Of a DNA stretch of 64,000 bases, positions 36,652-48,268 are shown piece by piece. A model generated the notes under the pieces. It had not been told where the DNA came from and did not search any database. It worked only from the letters and a program-made list of their open reading frames with translations. Each line of letters starts with the position of its first letter. Within the stretch, counting starts at the first letter, position 1. The stretch comes from Pseudoscleropodium purum (taxonomy: Eukaryota; Streptophyta; Bryopsida; Hypnales; Brachytheciaceae): assembly GCA_963969395.1 (NCBI GenBank), contig OZ017800.1, forward strand, positions 20,616,479 through 20,680,478, written 5' to 3'. Both the position numbers and the translations under genes were made by a program.

Positions 36652-38983
36652 CTATTAATTTTTTTTGATCTCGTAAAGATACTTCTACCTAATAATTTCT
36701 TAAAGAATGAGAATCAAATGAGTGCATTTTGAATTTTTTCCTAGACTCTGGATTCAATTTTTCAACATAAAAAATTATAAAATTGAAATTTGTAGAGCAA
36801 AAAATTGAAGTCAAGAAGATTTAAAGTCTTATAATCTAGTTATATAAGGTGCAATTAACTTATTTTATTCACTTTAAGCCCTAAATGCCCAATCAACCAT
36901 TTTATGGTTACTACCCAACTTCAAGGGATGCTTGAATTTCCAAAAAATATATTTTTTATATTTCATATCTTACTCATGTAGTTTGTTAAGTTTTCTTTCT
37001 ATAGCCAAAAAAAAACTCTTAACTTGGATAAAAATTTTGCTTTAGGTAATTTTTCAAAGTCAAATATTCGAGGAAATGCTCACTATAGATGGTCTTGGGA
37101 AGGAAACCTAGTCAATGACAAGCCATCCTTCTCCAAAAATTTATAGGTGGGCAAGTAGGCCAAGGGTTGATTGATTGAAGCATATAGTGAATAGGCATTG
37201 TCAAGTGAAGTTTTTGTTTTCTTAATTTACCTCACTTGATTGCAAGGCTCTAAAAACAATCTATTCCAATGCTTCAATCCTTATGAAAATTTGCATGTAT
37301 ATTCTTAACTATTCATAATTGCATTTAGTCTAAAATGGAGAAGTCTTCTCTTGTAAAAACTTGCAATAGAGACCCCAAAATCATTCTACTTTGGAAAAAA
37401 AACTAATTAAACTTCAATTGAAAAATATCACAAGATTTGTATAGTCAAAGTCTTTGCAAATTGGAAGGTAGACTAAATTGATAGTAGTGAATTAAATCTT
37501 GTGCTTAGATATTTCAAAAAATGATTTCTAAAGAAACTTATACTTTTATTTAAAAATGGTAGTTTAGAGGTGATTTTGGAGGGAGCATGTCTCTTAGGCA
37601 TTTAGAAATTAAATACCAATATCTTCCAATCTATAAAGTCAAAGTACTTGAAATTTCTTCCACGCATTTTTATACTAGTCTAATGCAAGAACCAATGATT
37701 GGGTATACAAAAAAAAATGAAAATGAAAATGATTGCTCTTTGATGGAAAAGGCCTCAATCCTTTATAGCTTTTTCATATTATGTCCTTTAACTTCATATT
37801 TTGTGGTTGACCAATTTTTCAGATTTGACATGCGGAAAGAGGATTAAAAGACTTCAAATCACATTCACAATTTTAACCTCCTTATGATCAAACATTATAA
37901 TTTTTCAATCTGTAAGTGATGTTGTTTTTTCTTTTCGTATATGATCTCTAACATGTGTAATTTGAGTTTGTACTATTACAATTCAAAAGAAATTGATAAA
38001 AATGATAAAAATGTTGACTTTTTGTTCAATTCTATGAATATCAAAAAGGCCTTGAGTATTTAGGGGTTAAGTTTGGTGTTTTGTTTGATAATGGTAGCTA
38101 TCTTTGTGGCCATTGGGCCAATCTAAAGGCCAATAGGAGTGTACTTGGTATAATAGAAAGTCCTCAGTGAGAGTATATGCACATAAATAGATTCATATTA
38201 GTCTAAATCATAAAACAAAAGTATATCATACTTCAAAAAAATTTCATCCTAAAATAAAGAAAAATACATGAAAAATAAAATCAAGGAAATTGAATTAATT
38301 TAAAGGAAAATAAATCTAAGAATTATGGCAACAACATAAGGCAAAGTAGTCTATGCTATTAAATTCGATATTTGATATATTTGCTTTATTTTGTTTTTGG
38401 TGGTGGTAGAGTAGATATCTTCACAATTGCAAGGCAAATGGAAGCATGTTTGGTATGACAAGGAAGCCCATGGGAAAGGTGTATAGCAAATGCCTCACCA
38501 TTTCAACACAAGTTGTGGAAGATATTTGATTTGAAAGACTTGAACTTAATTTAGGAAAAATAAAAATAAAAATGACCCATTTTTTCTTTTCCTTTCACTT
38601 TGTGAATTAGGAAAAAGAAAAAGAAAAAGAATTAAACTATAAATATAAATATTATTGTAAGAAAATATAATAAATACATTGTTTTAAGAGATTTGAAGTT
38701 GAATGTAAAGATATATTCAACTGACCTGAACGATATTCATCCATCTGACTCACTCAGTGATCATCGGAAAGGACCCAGAACGGAAAGTGAATGGATGAAA
38801 CCGGTTACCGTATTTCATTCGTTCATCCGCACGCAAGACCTAGGACGACTACTTCCAAGGGAAACCCTTTCTCAAGCTCTTGTTGCTCTGTGTTGGTGCT
38901 CTGTTCGCACACTGTGAGCTGCGTTCCGAAGAATTTCTCTGCCAATTGACGCAGTGAATTGCAAACATTTTCATTGGGCAACT
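36652..38983. other. Intergenic region upstream of UFD1, with family T remnants
   Basis: AT-rich. A family T right end (GTATTTAGGGGTTAA, TTAA at 38067-38070) and an inverted family T piece near 37600-37775 are visible, but the element boundaries between them are unclear. The last 250 bases (from about 38730) are more balanced and probably contain the promoter and 5' leader of UFD1. No other gene. Confidence 0.5.
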
Positions 38984-41812
38984 ATGGTATGAGACTTCTC
39001 ACTTGATTTCTGATGTTTCTCTTTCAAATCTCGTGTGATTTGGTGGTCTTTGAGGGTAGTAGATTGGCTTCGCAATTGGTTTGATGTCGTCCTTGCTTTT
39101 TCAAAGCTGATGAGTTCGGATGTGTGCATCGTGGTGCAGTATTTCGGAGGATATGGCATGCCCTATCCATCGGCACCGTTCGAGCAGAATTACCGGTGTT
39201 ACTCAGCTTCCTTCATTGACAAGGTGAGCTTTTGTAGCCCTAATTACGACTGTAGCTTGTCTTTGTGATTTTTACGAGCGTCGTGAGTCTCTTGATGTTA
39301 TGGAGTAGCGGTTTTGATGAGAGGTAATGAAGTTCAGTCTGGTTCAGTTTCGATTGGGACAGAGCCCTAAGGTTTGTTTTTTTAGGGCGAGGAAAACTCA
39401 CTATGGTGGATTACTGTTTGTTGATTCACACTCACTTGCGGGAGCTCATAAGATCAGCCGATAGAGCTTTGTATGTGCTGGCGAATTTCCCAATTTTTAT
39501 GTTTTTTTGAAGCATATTTCATAGAGTATATATCCTGATATATTTTGACGGCGTTAGGTTTCTCTTGAATGCGCTGTGCACTGAAATTTTGAATTACTTT
39601 CCAGCAAGTACATTGATGTTACCAGTATCCGGAGACCTTTTTGGAGTACACTGGTGTCCTAGTTGCCTTTTACAGTGATTTTCATTTGTGGTGTGTAGAA
39701 CTACTTTTTGACATTTGGCTGTGTTTCGTGTGCTGGTGCTTTGAACTCGCAGCCGCATCTGGAAAACGGCGATAAAGTGGTGATGCCTCCTTCAGCGCTC
39801 GATCGCTTGGGTATGCTCTGATCTCCTTTTCCCCTAAGTTGCTGAAGTATAAGCCTCATATAGTTTTGGCCGATGTAGGACGACAATTCTTAGTTCTACA
39901 TTTTATCCATCGTAATCCAAGGATGAAAAAAAATTTGTGTTTCTGTGTTTGCGTGCAGCTTCTCTTCGCATCGACTACCCAATGCTGTTTGAAGTCCACA
40001 ATCCGTCAACGTTGCGGACTAGTCATTGTGGCGTGCTGGAGTTTGTGGCAGAAGAGGGTATGATTTATATGCCATACTGGGTACGTGCTTTTGTCTCCTT
40101 TGAACCACAGTATTACTGTGTGTCTGCTACTACTCTGCTCTATTGGTGATAAGAACTAAGCTTGTGCTGTTTGTGACAGGAAGTCGTTCAGATATTGGAC
40201 TTTGGCTCTCTTGTTACTGTTGTTTAGTAAACTGTGGGGATTGAAATGGTTTGTGCAGATGATGCAGAACATGCTTTTGCAGGAAGGTGACATTGTCAGA
40301 GTGAAGAGTGCCACTTTGCCCAAGGGCACCTTCGTGAAGCTCCAACCCCACACGAAAGATTTTCTGGATATCTCAAATCCAAAGGCTGTGTATGTTCTGC
40401 ATAAACCTGTTCCTGTTCTTATCATGGTTGTCCCTGTTCCTGTTCTTATGTGTAACCCTTGGTAGTATCGCACAATGTTTTTACTCGTTTGTCATTCCTT
40501 GCTGATGTTTCCTGTGGTCATACTTGAGAGACAAGTTTTTTGTGTACACTTCTTTCAGACCGATTCTTCCTATTCGCTAAGCGTATTCTTTTAGTCATCT
40601 TTTGTGCTCCTTATGGAATGCAGGTTGGAAACTACTCTGCGGAACTTTTCTTGTCTCACAGTTGGCGACAACATCATGGTAGCCTACAACAACAAGAAGT
40701 ACTACATCGATATCATTGAATCAAAGCCTGCCAATGCTATTTCAATTATTGAAACAGATTGTGAAGTTGATTTCGCGCCCCCATTGGATTACAAAGAACC
40801 AGAACGAGTCACTCCACCCCCTGTTTCTGTTCCTCCTTCATCGTCGCAAGGTACACTTCAAAACATGAAAGACGCACATCTCTCAATTGTTCCACTACTT
40901 GAAGGAGTCTTGTTGGTTGAAGTGTACAAAGATATCTTACAAGTCAATATATGAATTGGATTGTTCTTCTAGTTTCTTTGAGATCTGAAGTGTATCTTGG
41001 GCCCGTGGCGTAAATTTGAGTTTGAGTAAGGAGGGTTTGAAACCTCGTTACGCTTGTGATGCCTTGCTGTAGTCTTAGTTAATTAATTTTGTTTATCAAA
41101 ACAGATGCCACGCCTCCTGAACCTGAAGAGCCAAAATTTAATGCCTTTATGGGTACTGGGAGGCGGCTTGACGGCAAGCCTGGTAGGCACTCTACTGGTT
41201 CAGTACCTCAAACAACACCCACAACATCAGCTACGTCTGCTAGTAGTGCACAGAGACCGACAGGAACTCCTCCTGCAGCAGCTCAAAGACCGTCGGGAAA
41301 GCTTGTGTTCGGTGGAGGCAGCAGTAATGGAGCAGGACCAGCAGCAGCAGCAGCTAAGGTACGTTGGAACTACAATCTGTTCATCATATACTTGTGTTGT
41401 GTTGGGATGATTATTCTGACTCATTTTGAGTAGAGATACATAGTTGACTTTTGCCAATGGTGTCGTAGTATCAAGGATAGTGGTATTCTTAGCATTTAAT
41501 TCAATTGCAATTTAGTTGATGGTTAAAAGCTCAATGCCCTATCGACAGGTACTATTACTGTAGCAATATGTTATCATAGTTCTCCAGATACGACCAAGAA
41601 ACTTGAAATCAGCAGCAAACGCGACGCTGTTTTGTGCTAGCCTGTGAACTCTTTATCATGCGGTCCATCATGTATCTTTTTTTCATTCTTGTGTCTCGTT
41701 TTATATCCAGGTTCCTACTGGGAAGAAGGAAGAGGTCAAGGAAGAAAAGAAGGAACCCGAAGGACCCAAGTTTCAAGCCTTCTCTGGCAGGAAGTATTCT
41801 TTGAGGGATTGA
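38984..41812 (+). CDS. UFD1: UFD1, ubiquitin-fusion degradation protein 1 (CDC48 cofactor)
   Basis: Adaptor that, with NPL4, recruits polyubiquitinated substrates to the AAA ATPase CDC48/p97 for extraction and proteasomal degradation, including ER-associated degradation. Exons: 38984-38986, 39140-39223, 39753-39810, 39959-40080, 40259-40389, 40624-40850, 41105-41358, 41711-41812, giving 326 residues. The double-psi-barrel UT3 domain is complete ([99 protein letters not shown]). Two CDC48-binding SHP boxes follow: [13 protein letters not shown] (about 220-232) and the C-terminal [13 protein letters not shown]. The linker is Pro/Ala/Ser-rich. Coding exon 1 is only the ATG, immediately followed by the donor; an in-frame ATG further upstream of exon 2 is possible, but the spliced start gives the family's short N-terminus. 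Intact. Confidence 0.95.
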
Positions 41813-42401
41813 GTTGCTGTTTGTTTACAGACGCTGCTCCTGCAGTACAGCAGTGGTGTCAACATGTGAAATAATAGATGGAGTGAACATTGCCTTCACC
41901 ATTTTGAAGCGAAGACTACCTCCACAAAATTAGTGTGGGCTTCCTCAATTGATATATACTTGGTTCTTGATGTAGTTGTGGTAATCTTCACGTTTTCTCC
42001 TGGGTTTGGTTCTTTGGGACACCCTTGTTCAACACAAATGTGGCCTGTTTATAAACGTTAGAAACTATTCTCTGATGTGGCAACTTATTCGTTCAAGAAA
42101 AAATCTGAAATATCATTTCACCCGATGTATTGTGTGCTCCGGAGACTTTTATGTGGCAATGACCTTTTTCCTCTATGCTCATCATGCTCTTGTATTATTG
42201 ACTATTTAGTAGGAAGTTAGGGATGCAATGTCTTTTCATGGTGCACTCTCTAAATGCTCTTCGACATTTGTTAACCTCTCAAATTCCTTTGCATTTTAAG
42301 GTCTCAAAATGCAGAAAATAGTCACTTTTGGATCAAGTTTATTTTTTATGGAGCAAAGATGTAGAAAATGGCATATGTATCTTGTAGGATCTTAACCTGT
42401 A

Positions 42402-42813
42402 AGGATGGGCCTGTGACCACTGAGTTCTACCCTCATTGTCCATCAGTACCCAACCTAAATGGTATGCTATTTCCAATCTTAGGTTGGAATTCAAGCTTGG
42501 AATTTGTTTTTTTGTCCTTTTCAAGGTTGGAACTAAAAAGTCTTGAATTAGTGAGCAAGAAAGTAGGAAGTACAAAGTAGGAAATTATTTCTTGAATGAT
42601 TGGAATTGAAAGACTGTAGACATTAGCTACTAGTTAAGTGCACTTTTTGGCTCACAAAAATTTACAATAATTTCAATTTCAGGTATAAAGTTCTGGAAAA
42701 TTTGCAGTTCCCATATTTTGTATCTTCTTACATGGGAAAAATTTCCACCACCTCATTTTGCTCACCATTTACTCCAAAATTGCTTAAATGATTGAGTAGT
42801 AGTGCCTCTACCT
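42402..42813 (+). mobile_element. Family A MITE copy 5
   Basis: Left end AGGATGGGCCTGTG (decayed), right end GTGCCTCTACCT, TA on both sides (42400-42401, 42814-42815). Colinear with copy 3 at 31820-32233. Appears to sit inside a family T element whose left end is at 42271. Confidence 0.8.
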
Positions 42814-43670
42814 TAGATATGAATGAAAAATTTTGTGTTTATTTTTCAAAGATGAAATCACATGTCTGCTATAAGTTGTAAAATTTTCAACCTTTTTGGG
42901 AAACTTTTGAAATTATTGTAAATTTTTCTATAGATGTATAATATAGTGTATAACATCTTTGTATAAATCAAAGTTACCGTGTCATTCTATAATTATAAAA
43001 TCAACAAATTATGGTTATAGGCTCAAAGTTCATATTGCTATAGGGTATTGAAATTGAATTTTTTTTCAAAAATTTCTAATTGGAGTAAAAATTGCAATGG
43101 ATAAGCCCGATTTCATTAGTTGGATTCAAGTCTCAAAAAATACCATTTTTATGGCTCAAATTTATATCAAGAGTAATAGCAAGAAATGGCCCAAATACAC
43201 TACAAGGGTGATTCGTGGATTAAGCATCTTCTTTAGAAAAGTCATTAAGACCATAATAAGGGACTTTGCTATACTATTCACTAAAAATGTACTCTAGTAT
43301 CCTCCAAATAATAAATTGGATGAAATTTCTTTTTTCCATCCTCTAGTCTCAATTTGAAGTCATCCATTGGACACTTGATGTCCATAGCAAGGGTACATGG
43401 TTAATTTTGTTTTCATATAAAATAGATACCAAAAAAATTCAATGAAAATTTTTGTGTTGTTTGTTAAATCTACATAACCAAATAATAAAAGTTTTTTTAA
43501 TAAAATTGTATGAGAGTAGGTGTCCACTTCAAAATTCAATGAAAACTAGTGAATATATAATTTAGTTTGCACCTTTTAGTATGATGTAAAGTAGTATGAT
43601 CTAAAAGCAATATTTTTCTAGTCTCACTACTTTGAATGTCAAATGACCAAAAAAATTTGATGTGGTTAAT

Positions 43671-43948
43671 AGCAAACTCAAGAAAAATGCACTCTAAGTG
43701 GTTTTATAATTTTCCAATATTCTAGTAATATTTTACAAATTTTCAAAGTTGAGAACATAGAGTAGCCTATATTTAACACTAAATTCACCTTGAAGGAATA
43801 CCTTGAATGAACACCTTTAAAGCACAAAATGTCTTGGTTACGTCAAAAAACTCTTCACCTTTCATTAGTTGTTTTTGAAAAATTGTTCTGTTTTTAAGTC
43901 ATGGAATTATCCATTCAAGGTCATTTCTTAGGTGTCCAAGAATAGAAC
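43671..43948 (+). repeat. Dispersed repeat R6, intergenic copy
   Basis: Aligns in the same orientation with 46773-47056, which lies in an intron of the gene that follows. Shared anchors: ACTCAAGAAAAATG, GAGAACATAG, AGCACAAAATGTCT. This copy has lost the CpG sites kept by the intronic copy. Confidence 0.75.
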
Positions 43949-45169
43949 ATGTTACAATTAGGTGCTAGTGCATTACACTTATTGGTGGTTGAGAAGAAGC
44001 ATATGCCAAAAAGACTTCTATATCTTGCATGGCCATAATCCCTTTGCATAAAGCAAAACATCAAGTACATTGAAAATATCATAATATTCAAAATTTTCAA
44101 AAACGAATTTTTAACAATCACAAATATGCATTGTTGTATTAGACCAATATAAGAGGAAAAAAGACTTATTGAATTTTGAAAAAATAGAAAAAAATTTATA
44201 GCCCCGAATGTGAATTTTTATACCAACATTGAATTTCTATACCCTTTAAGTTGTCCCAAATACCAAGTGTTCATTCATCACTAATTCTTCAATTATTACA
44301 GAAATTAAAATTTTGAGGTCATAATTTATAGAAAATGTATCTATACTTGTTCATGAGCACAAATTATATCTATGGATTTGTAGAAAAGTTAGAGAGGCCA
44401 TTGGTGCAAGTTTTAGAAAATTAGGATAGTAAAAATATATGGGGTTAGTTTATAATCTTTAGTATTGTGCCTACAAGAGGCAAAAAGGTACATTCACAAT
44501 TCATCAAATTTAATTTGCTTTCACAATCAAGTAAAAAGTGAAATTGCAATAATCGACTAAAACTTCAAAAATCACAATTTAGTTGTTAGGAATTTTAGGA
44601 TTAACAATTTTACATTTTGAACTTGAAATGTATTTTGGCATGTCTTCACAATTTAACATCAAGAAGTTTCCCATTCCAATTGTACACCAATTTGTACACA
44701 ACAACATAGATTTTCAAGATATTCAAAGAATGTGTAATCAAAGAATGCAATTATAAAAGGGCACTTATGAAAGGTAAATGTACTATAAAAGTATGGCAAT
44801 TACATAGTGTTGAATATTCTTTGATAGTGATGCGATAGGTGAAATTGAATATTGTTTATCCTAAAGATGTTGAAGAAGTCCAACTGTTACTTTGAGATTA
44901 TAATTTTTCTTCAACCTATAGAAATAAATCTTCCTTATAATAGAAATTTTTTATTTTAAGTGATGCTTTTATATTAACTTTAATGCAATTTCACCAAAAT
45001 GAAAAGAATCTCTTGAGATAATTGTGGATGTATAATAATATCTGTATGTACATGTCATATAAATTTACATTTTATTTCTAGAGTCATCTTCAAAATTATT
45101 TCACAAGATTGTTGCTACTTGCTACTTGTACAAGCATACAACACTAAAAACATAAGTTCACTTTACTTT

Positions 45170-45358
45170 AGACACAAATATCTTGCAATTTGTGTAGTAA
45201 AAAATTCTGAAATTTTTTCTACACATTCTTATACTAGTTATGCATAAGATCCTATGGTTAAATGTGCAAAAAAAAAATTGAATTGTTTTTACTCTTTGCA
45301 ATATAAATGGGAGTTTAAAATTTTTTCTAGTAAAAAAGGGCCTTGGTCCTTTAAGAGT
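45170..45358 (-). mobile_element. Family T terminal fragment, inverted
   Basis: On the minus strand it starts CTAACTCTTAAAGGACCAAG and runs through ACCATAGGATCTTATGC and AAATTTCAGAATTTT, the family order of left-end landmarks. The opposite end is not visible. Confidence 0.5.
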
Positions 45359-45360
45359 TA

Positions 45361-45610
45361 GTGAAATAATCTTAATCTTAAAAAAACCAACAAAGTCAAA
45401 GCCCTCAGTACTGCTATAGCTATGAGTACTACAAATGGTAACAAAATATTCTAAACTATGGCACAATTGAAATAGTATAGAAAATATTAGTGAAAATAAT
45501 CTTAATCCTCAAAAAACCAACAAAGTCAAAGCCTTTAGTACCACTCCAACCATGAGTACCACAAATGTCAGCAAAATATTCTAAATCATGTGAAAAGTCA
45601 TGAAATATTT
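45361..45610 (+). repeat. Tandem duplication, two units of about 125 bp
   Basis: Units start at 45361 and 45490; both read GTGAAAATAATCTTAATC (one A fewer in the first), then ACCAACAAAGTCAAAGCC and ACAAAATATTCTAAA with small differences. Confidence 0.85.
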
Positions 45611-45996
45611 GGAACCCCATGAAAATGAACTTCAAAGTCTTTTCGATGAATCAAAATTCAACCGAAAAATAAATGATTTCGTATGGGGCCTAACGAATCT
45701 GACCCCAACGTACAGTATTGCTGCACCGCTTGCACACTGACGTGGTTTACCGCCGAATCCAACATCATTGATCCTCATCGTGTGTCTATGAACTATTTTT
45801 GTCCATCTTTCAATAGACAACTACTACAGCAGCCCCTGTTCCTCCCTCTCCAGCCTTGCAGACTCTCGGAGAACCAACCAAGGCACAGCTTACAAACAAA
45901 TGGTAACACTGTACCGCCGATTGGTGTTGACAACAAGTCCACTGGCGGAAGAATCAGAGAAATTCAGGTCTTCTGGGACTCTTTGCAAATAGCCGC

Positions 45997-46038
45997 CTTG
46001 TACAGACAACCTTGTACAGACAACCTTGTACAGACCTC
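45997..46038 (+). repeat. Tandem repeat, 14-bp unit x3
   Basis: Three consecutive copies of CTTGTACAGACAAC, the last with two changes, ending 43 bp before the start codon of the following gene. Confidence 0.9.
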
Positions 46039-46081
46039 TCCGAATCCGCCCATGTAAAGCTCACAATGCAGCTTACAATCT

Positions 46082-47446
46082 ATGAGCGTCATGGCTTACC
46101 AGTTGCAAGGTAGAAGCATTGCGGATGTGGTAGCATTAGAGGCAGGAGCATTGCCCGCTGATTCCAATAAAGACACTAGTACCTGGGACCGTGTGAAGAA
46201 TGTGGTGTGGATCAAGGAGAACACGCTGTACAACGAGGCTTTGGAGGATTGGGAGCGCGAGATCAAAGTGAAGGGCGAGCGCTTGGTGCGCAGAGAGAAG
46301 CGAAGTAATGAGCTGACCAACCAGATTTATAACGTGGTGGGTTTTTTCAGTGTTTTCCAAGGAGTCACCCTGACTGCTGTGACACAGCTCACACAGTCGT
46401 CGTCATCGTCGCAATCAGGGTCTGCAACATCGTGCACATGCTCAAGGCCGCTTTGTGGGAAAGTTTGGTTTCCGATTCTGTTGTCAGGGCTTGCTGCTTT
46501 CGCAGCCGTGCTTGGGATTTGGCTTAAGTTCAGAGACATTCGCCGAGTGGAGGTTCTCATTTTCAAGGAAAGGCGGGAGCAAACGGTACGTTTTTGCTCC
46601 TTAGCTGGCTTATGAGTTTAGGGTTTCAGGTTGGACTGCCAGTCGCTGGTTTGTGAACTCTGGTCTGTGGCTTGCTTGGTTCTCGAAGGTATGAGCATCT
46701 AATAGAAAGTGACACTTTTTTGTGGTTCCTCTATCTCTGTGGTTGAATGACAATTTTTTTTTACGAGGGTATCAGTGAACTCAAGAAAAATGTAACGCGA
46801 GTGGTTTCGTAATTTTCCAACACTCAGCTAATATTTGAGAAAGTTTCAGAGATGAGAACATAGGGTAACACATACATATTACTAGACTCACCTGGAATGG
46901 ACGTCTTGGAAGTCTTGGAAGCACAAAATGTCTCAACTCTCATTGGTTGCTTCAAAAAGCTCTTAAACTCTCGTTTTCTGTTCTCAAAAAGTTATGGTGG
47001 TTTTGATTCGTGAAGGGGGTTCATTCGAGGCCATTTTTGAGGTGTTGGAGAACGAAAGGTGTCACATATGGGTGTACTTATCTTACTGAATTGTTCTCAC
47101 GAGGGTGGAGAAAGATGGACTCATTTGAGGAAAAGGCTCTGGCCTGAGCCTGAGGATTTTAGGTTTAGTTATAGGTGCGTATTGATGCTAATTTTGGAGT
47201 TTTGGCTTTTTGATATCCATTGTTGGTTTTGTCCAGGAGGTGATCAAAAGAGAAAGTAAGCTACGACAACTAGGGGAGAAGTTCCGTTTCGAGAGTTTGA
47301 CGGAGCCATCCTTGGGCGTGCTGAAGTCCCATTCGTTTGTTAAGGCCGCTGGTGTCATTGGGGGCGTTCTTGTGTTTACTATGGTTTTGATTTTGTCCTA
47401 TTTTGTGATTTTGTGCGACAAGTGGGTCATCAAAGGGTGGAACTAA
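46082..47446 (+). CDS. Unknown small membrane protein with a charged helical N-terminal half
   Basis: I do not recognise this family. Exons 46082-46585 and 47237-47446 (phase 0 junction) give 237 residues. The N-terminal 85 residues are highly charged and helical (ENTLYNEALEDWEREIKVKG, ERLVRREKRSNELTNQIYNV), possibly coiled coil. Hydrophobic stretches follow: about 87-105 (VGFFSVFQGVTLTAVTQL), about 127-148 (WFPILLSGLAAFAAVLGIWL) and about 208-232 (AAGVIGGVLVFTMVLILSYF). A Ser-rich loop and a CTCSRPLC cysteine cluster lie between the first two. After the second segment comes another charged helix. Either of two nearby ATGs (46082, 46091) could start it. The TAA stop at 47444 is followed in the same frame by the next gene's open frame, so the two may be one unit. 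Its intron carries a dispersed repeat. Confidence 0.75.
46773..47056 (+). repeat. Dispersed repeat R6, intronic copy
   Basis: Lies in the single intron of the membrane-protein gene. Homologous to 43671-43948 but retains CpG (GTAACGCGAGTGGTTTCG, where the intergenic copy has TGCACTCTAAGTGGTTTTAT). Confidence 0.75.
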
Positions 47447-47506
47447 TTAAGTGTTTGTCCAAAGGTATTGTTCGTAGTGTCTGGGGAGAGAGAGTTTAGG
47501 GGTAAA

Positions 47507-48268
47507 ATGGGAAGGTTATATGTTGTTAATGATCTTCCGCAAGAGACTATCAGCGTTAAGGAAGGAACTGGGTCTTCTTTTTTCCCGGTGAGGTCGATTC
47601 TACCTGGCCACCATTACGTAGTGGATGTGGATACAACAGCAACATTTCGCGAATTCTTACTTGTTTTAGAGATACTCCCGGAGAGACTCCAAGAGAATTT
47701 TAACAGTGATGAATGCCTGGAATGCGCGGAAATCAGAATCACTGGGTACAATGCCTCCAAGCTCATTTGTCAGAAAGTACCGAAAAGTAAACATGACGTC
47801 GCTGGGATGGTTACTGACGCCAGCCTGAGTAACGCTTGGCAGTCTTTTCTCGGATTCTTCGGAAAAGGTAACATTCTACTGTCCTGTATACTGACCCTGA
47901 ACCCTTCGTGATATATACTCTCTATCGATTCCTCTAGCTTCTTGCTTTTGTTTGCTTGAAATGCGCATATTGCAATATATTTATGTACACTTGTCACTCG
48001 AGTAGAAAAGAGATGCCAATGTCATTTCGAATCGTTGCGGTTCACTGTTGAAATGTGCACAGAACCTTTGTTGAATGTGATGCCATGTGCACCCTCTGCA
48101 GGAGGAAGGCGCCGTCCTCCAGCTCCCCGACCAGCGGGAGCTTCCCAACTGGCGGTAGCTCCCCAACTAGCGGTAGCTCCCCAGCAGGCGGTAGCGTCCC
48201 AGACAACGGTAGTGCCTCAACTGGCGGTAGCGTCCAAACAAACCAAGCGACGCATCCTGAGGAAGTGA
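47507..48268 (+). CDS. Unknown small protein with C-terminal hexapeptide repeats
   Basis: Not recognised. Exons 47507-47867 and 48102-48268 (phase 1 junction) give 175 residues. The first 120 residues look like a compact beta-rich domain (VVNDLPQETISVKEGTGSSF, FPVRSILPGHHYVVDVDTTA, TFREFLLVLEILPERLQ, then a CLEC pair and EIRITGYNASKLICQK). The second exon is a low-complexity, basic tail: GGRRRPPAPRPAGA, then five units of the type PQLAVA, ending KQTKRRILRK. The tail is encoded by an 18-bp minisatellite. The start is the first ATG in frame, only 60 bp after the previous gene's stop and in the same frame with no other stop between, so it might instead be the C-terminal part of that gene. If the second exon were read in another frame it would give Ser/Gly/Pro repeats; splice phase favours the frame given. 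Confidence 0.6.
48125..48232 (+). repeat. Exonic 18-bp minisatellite x6
   Basis: Six adjoining units of the form CCCAACTGGCGGTAGCTC with few changes, coding for hexapeptide repeats. GC-rich within AT-rich surroundings. Confidence 0.9.

Larger units (their letters stand above)
41813..46081. other. Intergenic repeat-rich region between UFD1 and the next gene
   Basis: Begins with the UFD1 3' flank. A family T left end (TTAACCTCTCAAATTCC) starts at 42271 and is interrupted by the family A element at 42402-42813; its right end cannot be found. Further pieces: dispersed repeat R6 (43671-43948), an inverted family T end finishing near 45358, a tandem duplication at 45361-45610, and a 14-bp triplet repeat at 45997-46038. 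Frames are open at 45683-46057 just upstream of the next gene, but nothing there looks conserved; it is probably its leader. Confidence 0.55.

Noticed and set aside
45683..46057. 124-codon open frame just upstream of the unknown membrane-protein gene
   Set aside because: Composition is biased, it contains a 14-bp tandem repeat and no recognisable domain; more likely leader sequence.
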